NCBI RefSeq assembly: GCF_013409255.1
Contig: NZ_JACCAS010000001.1
Coordinates: 2,480,001 to 2,544,000, forward strand
Source: Paraburkholderia bryophila
GTDB lineage: Bacteria; Pseudomonadota; Gammaproteobacteria; Burkholderiales; Burkholderiaceae
Direction of reading: 5' to 3'
Length of the DNA: 64,000 bases
Positions 60,016 through 64,000 of this stretch are shown in pieces. The first letter of the stretch is position 1; the number at the start of each line of letters is the position of its first letter. The notes beneath the pieces are model-generated. The model worked only from the letters and a program-made list of their open reading frames with translations. It was not told where the DNA came from and searched no databases. The translations under genes were made by a program, and so were the position numbers.

Positions 60016-60055
60016 GGGAGTGGCCTAAGCGGTGCTTCTGGTTGTCTGGGTTTTT

Positions 60056-60101
60056 TGGCCTTTCCTTGATGTCACGGTTGGCCTTTCCTTGATGTCACGG
60101 T
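60056..60101. repeat. 23-bp perfect tandem repeat, two copies
   Basis: Two identical 23-base units (starting TGGCCTTTCCTTGATGTC, ending ACGGT) lie back to back between the hydrolase gene and the outer arm of the palindrome. Confidence 0.95.
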
Positions 60102-60153
60102 GGTCTATTAGCGTTGCCCCTGTGCGGGGCGGCACTCACTTTTCTTTGCCTGC
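60095..60153 (+). repeat. outer arm (A) of a large palindromic repeat
   Basis: About 59 bases up to the target site, containing GCGTTGCCCCTGTGCGGGGC. Its reverse complement, with a few mismatches near the element, occupies 63941-63999. Positions pair so that x + y = 124094, which places the symmetry centre near 62047. Confidence 0.9.
60148..60153. repeat. target-site duplication of IS copy 1 (left)
   Basis: GCCTGC, repeated at 61807-61812 on the other side of the element. Confidence 0.7.
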
Positions 60154-60185
60154 GGTGTGTGTCAAGGTAGTTGTCGCGTGAACCG

Positions 60186-61208
60186 TTACGCTGCGTGCTT
60201 ATACATGTCGGCCGAAGCCTGGGTTCGCTCAGGGTTCAGATAGACCGAATCCGCGAGGTGCCAGTTGCGGATAGCGCCTGACCAGCGTGCGGGATTGCGC
60301 TGGCGCGAGGTTTGGTAGAGTGCACGCCGTCGGACCAGCAGCTCGTTCGCTTCGCCGCGATGCCGTTGCGCCGGACTGACATATTTCAGGCCACTGTGAC
60401 GGTGCTCCTCGTTGTACCACTGCACAAAGCGCTGAACCCAGACACGGGCAGCGTCGAGCGTATCAAACGGCTGCTCGGGCCACATCGGACAATACTTCGC
60501 CGTGCGGAACAGCGACTCGGCAAACGCGTTGTCGTTGCTCACGCGCGGCCGGCTGAATGAAGGCTGCACGCCCAGATCAATCATGGCCGCGCGCATCGTG
60601 GCGCCCTTCATCGCACTGCCGTTATCCGAGTGCAGCACCAGCGGACGACCGGCAATGCCTTCGCGCAGACACCCCTTGGCCAGCAGCACGCCCGCGTGCT
60701 CGGCCGACTCCTGCTCCCACACCTCGTTCATCACCAGCTTGCGGCTGTAGATGTCCTTCATCATGTACCAGTAGAAGTAGCGCCCCCGCACCGTGCTGGG
60801 CATCCACGTGATATCCCAGCACCACACCTGGTTCGGGCCGGTGGCGCAATGCGTCGTGAGCGTGCGTCGTTGTGGGGCCTGCGCGCGACCGCGACGCTGC
60901 CCCTGACCGGCTGCTTTCAGGATCCGGTAGAACGTCGATTCGGACGCGATATACACGCCCTCATCAGCCAGTTTCGGCACGATCTGGTGGGGCGTCAGAC
61001 TCGCATAACCCGGGCGGTTGGCCACCTCCAGCACGGCCTCACGCTCGGCCTCAGTCAGCCGGTTCGGCGGCGCCTCCCGGATGGCCAGCGTCCGGCCATC
61101 CTGCCGCGTTTCGCGCCAGCGCTGCACGCTGCGCACGCTGATCCCCAACTGCTCACACGCAAGGGCACGGCGCGCCCCCTGCTGCACCGCTTCGTCGATC
61201 AACTGCAT
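60186..61208 (-). CDS. IS3-family transposase OrfB (DDE integrase domain), copy 1
   Basis: 340 aa catalytic part of the transposase. A helix-turn-helix start (ACEQLGISVRSVQRWRETRQ) leads to the rve domain with acidic triad: WCWDITWMPS (first D), VLHSDNGSAMKG (second D) and NDNAFAESLFRTAKY (E), spaced about 35 residues between the last two. It lies 26 bases after OrfA in the -1 frame. The ATG at 61208 is a convenient start; the natural product is more likely an OrfAB fusion by frameshift. Confidence 0.93.
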   Translation of the reverse strand: MQLIDEAVQQGARRALACEQLGISVRSVQRWRETRQDGRTLAIREAPPNRLTEAEREAVLEVANRPGYASLTPHQIVPKLADEGVYIASESTFYRILKAAGQGQRRGRAQAPQRRTLTTHCATGPNQVWCWDITWMPSTVRGRYFYWYMMKDIYSRKLVMNEVWEQESAEHAGVLLAKGCLREGIAGRPLVLHSDNGSAMKGATMRAAMIDLGVQPSFSRPRVSNDNAFAESLFRTAKYCPMWPEQPFDTLDAARVWVQRFVQWYNEEHRHSGLKYVSPAQRHRGEANELLVRRRALYQTSRQRNPARWSGAIRNWHLADSVYLNPERTQASADMYKHAA

Positions 61209-61234
61209 GGCTTCATCGCGATCCGGGCGGCTGA

Positions 61235-61732
61235 TCAGTCTTCCTCTTCCTTGCCCCAGATCGCGTCGGCTTTTTTTCGCAGGTTCAGCAACGCCGCCGC
61301 CTCCGCACGTGCCGCATCGGCGCGCTTGAGTTGACGCTCCAGTTCACGGATGCGTTTCTGCTGGGCCTTCACTTCCAGGCGCTGGGCCAGCGTGAGTTTT
61401 ACCTCCGGCGGGTTGGCCTGCTCGCACGCCTCGCGCCACTGCCGGATCTGCTCCGGATAGATGCCCTTCCTGCGGCAGTACTCTGAAGTCTCCACCTCGC
61501 TCAGCGACGCCGTCTCCAGCACCACCCTGAACTTGTCGGCGCTCGACCATTGATCGCTTGTCTTGCCATTACCCGGCATGAATTCCCCAGCCTGTCTTGC
61601 GCTCTGCCGCCAGGCGCGTAGCGTCACCGTCGTGATGCCCGTCGCTCCCGCCAGCTCGATGACCGCACGATTGAACGGCGGCATCATCTGTTGGACTACC
61701 CATTCCCGCGTCTCTGCTGAATAGCGTTGCAT
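61235..61732 (-). CDS. IS3-family transposase OrfA, copy 1
   Basis: 165-aa DNA-binding protein with two helix-turn-helix segments (NRAVIELAGATGITTVTLRAWR; SEVETSEYCRRKGIYPEQIRQW, quoted in parts) and a C-terminal leucine-zipper-like helix (KRIRELERQLKRADAARAEA). The slippery AAAAAAA lies in the LRKKADA codons near the end. Complete and apparently intact. Confidence 0.92.
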   Translation of the reverse strand: MQRYSAETREWVVQQMMPPFNRAVIELAGATGITTVTLRAWRQSARQAGEFMPGNGKTSDQWSSADKFRVVLETASLSEVETSEYCRRKGIYPEQIRQWREACEQANPPEVKLTLAQRLEVKAQQKRIRELERQLKRADAARAEAAALLNLRKKADAIWGKEEED

Positions 61733-61806
61733 CTTCCTTTCGCTGTCCGCCCTCCATCTTTACATCAATCGGTTCGGGCGACGCGACAACTAGGCTGACA
61801 TGGAGG

Positions 61807-61812
61807 GCCTGC
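61807..61812. repeat. target-site duplication of IS copy 1 (right)
   Basis: GCCTGC, matching 60148-60153. Confidence 0.7.
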
Positions 61813-61983
61813 CGCAAAGCAAAGTAAGCAAAAGAAAGCGGCTCAAACCGCTAACCATTAAGCGGGTCCCCCGCACAGTCACCGTAGTGGCTCATCTGGA
61901 ATCCGTGTCCTCGCACATTCCGCGTTAGTGACACAGCAGTCATTCTTCCGGCGGCGCTGCGCGCGCCGTCGCGGTTGTTCTTC
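61807..61983 (+). repeat. inner arm (B) of the palindromic repeat
   Basis: Begins with the target duplication GCCTGC and CGCAAAGCAAAG, then CTCAAACCGCTAACCATTAA, then CTCATCTGGAATCCGTG. It pairs with 62111-62287 over about 177 bases with few mismatches. The arm end is approximate because similarity fades toward the loop. Confidence 0.88.
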
Positions 61984-62110
61984 AAACCACCTGCAATTTC
62001 CAGCGTTAACGATCTTCGATCGCCGCGCCTCTTCGCCTGTGCGGCGCGCAGCCCCTGGTTTCGAGCAGACCACCCGGCAGCCCGAGGGGCATACACACGT
62101 GCTGGCGGTG
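61984..62110. other. unique loop at the centre of the palindrome
   Basis: About 127 bases without self-complementarity, between the inner arms. No gene or promoter is recognised. Frames that look coding here are reflections of the palindrome. Confidence 0.6.
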
Positions 62111-62287
62111 TGTGAACGACCGCTGGGGCGCGCGCAGCGCCGCCGGAAGAATGACTGCTGTGCCACGAGTGTGGAATGTGCGAGGGCACGGATTCCAGAT
62201 GAGCCACTACGGTGACTGTGCGGGGGACCCGCTTAATGGTTAGCGGTTTGAGCCGCTTTCTTTTGCCTACTTTGCTTTGCGGCAGGC
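62111..62287 (-). repeat. inner arm (B') of the palindromic repeat
   Basis: Near-exact reverse complement of 61807-61983. It ends with GCAGGC, the left target duplication of IS copy 2. Confidence 0.88.
62282..62287. repeat. target-site duplication of IS copy 2 (left)
   Basis: GCAGGC, repeated at 63941-63946; it is the reverse complement of the copy 1 target. Confidence 0.7.
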
Positions 62288-62319
62288 GGTGTGTGTCAAG
62301 GTAGTTGTCGCGTGAACCG

Positions 62320-63342
62320 TTACGCTGCGTGCTTATACATGTCGGCCGAAGCCTGGGTTCGCTCAGGGTTCAGATAGACCGAATCCGCGAGGTGCCAGTT
62401 GCGGATAGCGCCTGACCAGCGTGCGGGATTGCGCTGGCGCGAGGTTTGGTAGAGTGCACGCCGTCGGACCAGCAGCTCGTTCGCTTCGCCGCGATGCCGT
62501 TGCGCCGGACTGACATATTTCAGGCCACTGTGACGGTGCTCCTCGTTGTACCACTGCACAAAGCGCTGAACCCAGACACGGGCAGCGTCGAGCGTATCAA
62601 ACGGCTGCTCGGGCCACATCGGACAATACTTCGCCGTGCGGAACAGCGACTCGGCAAACGCGTTGTCGTTGCTCACGCGCGGCCGGCTGAATGAAGGCTG
62701 CACGCCCAGATCAATCATGGCCGCGCGCATCGTGGCGCCCTTCATCGCACTGCCGTTATCCGAGTGCAGCACCAGCGGACGACCGGCAATGCCTTCGCGC
62801 AGACACCCCTTGGCCAGCAGCACGCCCGCGTGCTCGGCCGACTCCTGCTCCCACACCTCGTTCATCACCAGCTTGCGGCTGTAGATGTCCTTCATCATGT
62901 ACCAGTAGAAGTAGCGCCCCCGCACCGTGCTGGGCATCCACGTGATATCCCAGCACCACACCTGGTTCGGGCCGGTGGCGCAATGCGTCGTGAGCGTGCG
63001 TCGTTGTGGGGCCTGCGCGCGACCGCGACGCTGCCCCTGACCGGCTGCTTTCAGGATCCGGTAGAACGTCGATTCGGACGCGATATACACGCCCTCATCA
63101 GCCAGTTTCGGCACGATCTGGTGGGGCGTCAGACTCGCATAACCCGGGCGGTTGGCCACCTCCAGCACGGCCTCACGCTCGGCCTCAGTCAGCCGGTTCG
63201 GCGGCGCCTCCCGGATGGCCAGCGTCCGGCCATCCTGCCGCGTTTCGCGCCAGCGCTGCACGCTGCGCACGCTGATCCCCAACTGCTCACACGCAAGGGC
63301 ACGGCGCGCCCCCTGCTGCACCGCTTCGTCGATCAACTGCAT
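62320..63342 (-). CDS. IS3-family transposase OrfB, copy 2
   Basis: 340 aa, identical in translation to copy 1, with the same DDE residues in WCWDITWMPS, VLHSDNGSAMKG and NDNAFAESLF. Intact, so this copy should be as competent as the first. Confidence 0.93.
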   Translation of the reverse strand: MQLIDEAVQQGARRALACEQLGISVRSVQRWRETRQDGRTLAIREAPPNRLTEAEREAVLEVANRPGYASLTPHQIVPKLADEGVYIASESTFYRILKAAGQGQRRGRAQAPQRRTLTTHCATGPNQVWCWDITWMPSTVRGRYFYWYMMKDIYSRKLVMNEVWEQESAEHAGVLLAKGCLREGIAGRPLVLHSDNGSAMKGATMRAAMIDLGVQPSFSRPRVSNDNAFAESLFRTAKYCPMWPEQPFDTLDAARVWVQRFVQWYNEEHRHSGLKYVSPAQRHRGEANELLVRRRALYQTSRQRNPARWSGAIRNWHLADSVYLNPERTQASADMYKHAA

Positions 63343-63368
63343 GGCTTCATCGCGATCCGGGCGGCTGA

Positions 63369-63866
63369 TCAGTCTTCCTCTTCCTTGCCCCAGATCGCGT
63401 CGGCTTTTTTTCGCAGGTTCAGCAACGCCGCCGCCTCCGCACGTGCCGCATCGGCGCGCTTGAGTTGACGCTCCAGTTCACGGATGCGTTTCTGCTGGGC
63501 CTTCACTTCCAGGCGCTGGGCCAGCGTGAGTTTTACCTCCGGCGGGTTGGCCTGCTCGCACGCCTCGCGCCACTGCCGGATCTGCTCCGGATAGATGCCC
63601 TTCCTGCGGCAGTACTCTGAAGTCTCCACCTCGCTCAGCGACGCCGTCTCCAGCACCACCCTGAACTTGTCGGCGCTCGACCATTGATCGCTTGTCTTGC
63701 CATTACCCGGCATGAATTCCCCAGCCTGTCTTGCGCTCTGCCGCCAGGCGCGTAGCGTCACCGTCGTGATGCCCGTCGCTCCCGCCAGCTCGATGACCGC
63801 ACGATTGAACGGCGGCATCATCTGTTGGACTACCCATTCCCGCGTCTCTGCTGAATAGCGTTGCAT
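63369..63866 (-). CDS. IS3-family transposase OrfA, copy 2
   Basis: 165 aa, identical in translation to copy 1, including the LRKKADA slippery region (complement of 63405-63411) for a -1 frameshift. Confidence 0.92.
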   Translation of the reverse strand: MQRYSAETREWVVQQMMPPFNRAVIELAGATGITTVTLRAWRQSARQAGEFMPGNGKTSDQWSSADKFRVVLETASLSEVETSEYCRRKGIYPEQIRQWREACEQANPPEVKLTLAQRLEVKAQQKRIRELERQLKRADAARAEAAALLNLRKKADAIWGKEEED

Positions 63867-63940
63867 CTTCCTTTCGCTGTCCGCCCTCCATCTTTACATC
63901 AATCGGTTCGGGCGACGCGACAACTAGGCTGACATGGAGG

Positions 63941-63999
63941 GCAGGCAAAGAAAAGTAGGTGCCGCCCCGCACAGGGGCAACGCTAATAGACCACCGTGA
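63941..63999 (-). repeat. outer arm (A') of the palindromic repeat (reaches window edge)
   Basis: Reverse complement of the left outer arm, containing GCCCCGCACAGGGGCAACGC. It begins with GCAGGC, the right duplication of IS copy 2. The repeat may continue beyond the window. Confidence 0.88.
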
Positions 64000-64000
64000 A

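Larger units (their letters stand above)
60154..61806 (-). mobile_element. IS3-family-like insertion sequence, copy 1 (1653 bp)
   Basis: Bounded by 6-bp repeats GCCTGC. Internal inverted ends start six bases in: TGTCAAGGTAGTTGTCGCGT on the left and TGTCAGCCTAGTTGTCGCGT as reverse complement on the right (17 of 20 match). Two overlapping-frame genes on the minus strand encode OrfA and OrfB. An A7 slippery run (complement of 61271-61277) near the end of orfA is in the right phase for a -1 frameshift into orfB. A 6-bp duplication is longer than usual for IS3 relatives. Confidence 0.85.
62288..63940 (-). mobile_element. IS3-family-like insertion sequence, copy 2 (1653 bp)
   Basis: Same length, ends and genes as copy 1 and in the same orientation; I see no difference between the two over their length. 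Flanked by GCAGGC on both sides. Because the flanking arms are mirror images, this copy is inserted in the opposite direction relative to its target compared with copy 1. Confidence 0.85.

Noticed and set aside
61879..62215. Two overlapping open frames on opposite strands with similar protein starts (QQSFFRRRCAR)
   Set aside because: They are reflections of the palindrome, not genes.
60154..63940. Composite transposon formed by the two IS copies
   Set aside because: The interior contains no gene, and the flanks show separate 6-bp duplications for each copy, so two independent insertions fit better.

Overview
The window reads as chromosomal DNA of a betaproteobacterium of the Burkholderia/Paraburkholderia group. 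The support is high GC with strong G/C preference at third codon positions, several small families largely confined to Burkholderiales (DUF3567, DUF1840, DUF2917), a PhaM-type polyhydroxyalkanoate granule protein, a methionine synthase split into two genes, and long palindromic intergenic repeats. I could not run database searches; all assignments come from motifs, length, gene order and family knowledge.

Layout. 1-5055: a minus-strand import operon (glycerophosphodiester phosphodiesterase, binding protein, two permeases, the second cut by the window start) facing a DeoR/GlpR-type repressor, with two strong inverted repeats between them. 5089-7653: Na+/phosphate symporter-like protein and a HAD phosphatase. 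7777-10504: tauCBA-like transporter without a visible tauD. 10779-11415: two small membrane proteins. 11508-18592: lipoate (lipA, lipB) and envelope genes (ybeD, D-amino acid transaminase, dacC), with a GcvA-like regulator and a DUF2917 gene between lipB and ybeD, then a hydrolase and a ferredoxin-like protein. 18720-23624: VanZ protein and an Mla/Pqi-type lipid transport operon. 23695-26196: birA, coaX, rfaE2. 26375-33361: diiron ferritin-like protein, a structured 585-base intergenic stretch, phaM, enoyl-CoA hydratase, LivK-like protein, FAH-family enzyme and an IclR regulator. 33476-42005: DUF3108, enol-lactonase-like hydrolase, DUF3567 and the two metH genes. 42170-49997: small exported protein, DUF1840, argS, SPOR protein, dsbA, SDR, a dipeptide-type binding protein and an orphan gene. 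50088-58154: MBL hydrolase, LiuR-like MerR regulator, aceK, carbonic anhydrase, thiolase, SDR, acyl-CoA dehydrogenase, YchJ protein. 58729-64000: a secreted hydrolase, then a large palindromic repeat carrying one IS3-like element in each arm.

Two things stand out. First, the two halves of methionine synthase are separated by a two-gene cassette, an SMC/OLD-type ATPase plus a DUF4276 (TOPRIM-like) protein. The cassette is packed into the operon by a TAATG stop/start and an ATGA overlap with metH2. ATPase plus TOPRIM pairs are a recurring architecture of phage-defence systems, so this is the best candidate here for an undescribed system. Second, the right end is a mirror-image structure (A-IS-B-loop-B'-IS-A') in which two apparently identical 1653-bp elements sit in the same 6-bp target on opposite arms. 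Their target duplications, GCCTGC and GCAGGC, are reverse complements of each other.

The rest is largely housekeeping. Regulatory sites worth noting are the DeoR-type repeats near 4078-4226, a LiuR-like operator at 51317-51332, a promoter-in-palindrome at 45193-45217, and clean intrinsic terminators at 11451, 26259, 42415, 49540 and 50029. No rRNA, tRNA or CRISPR array was seen.
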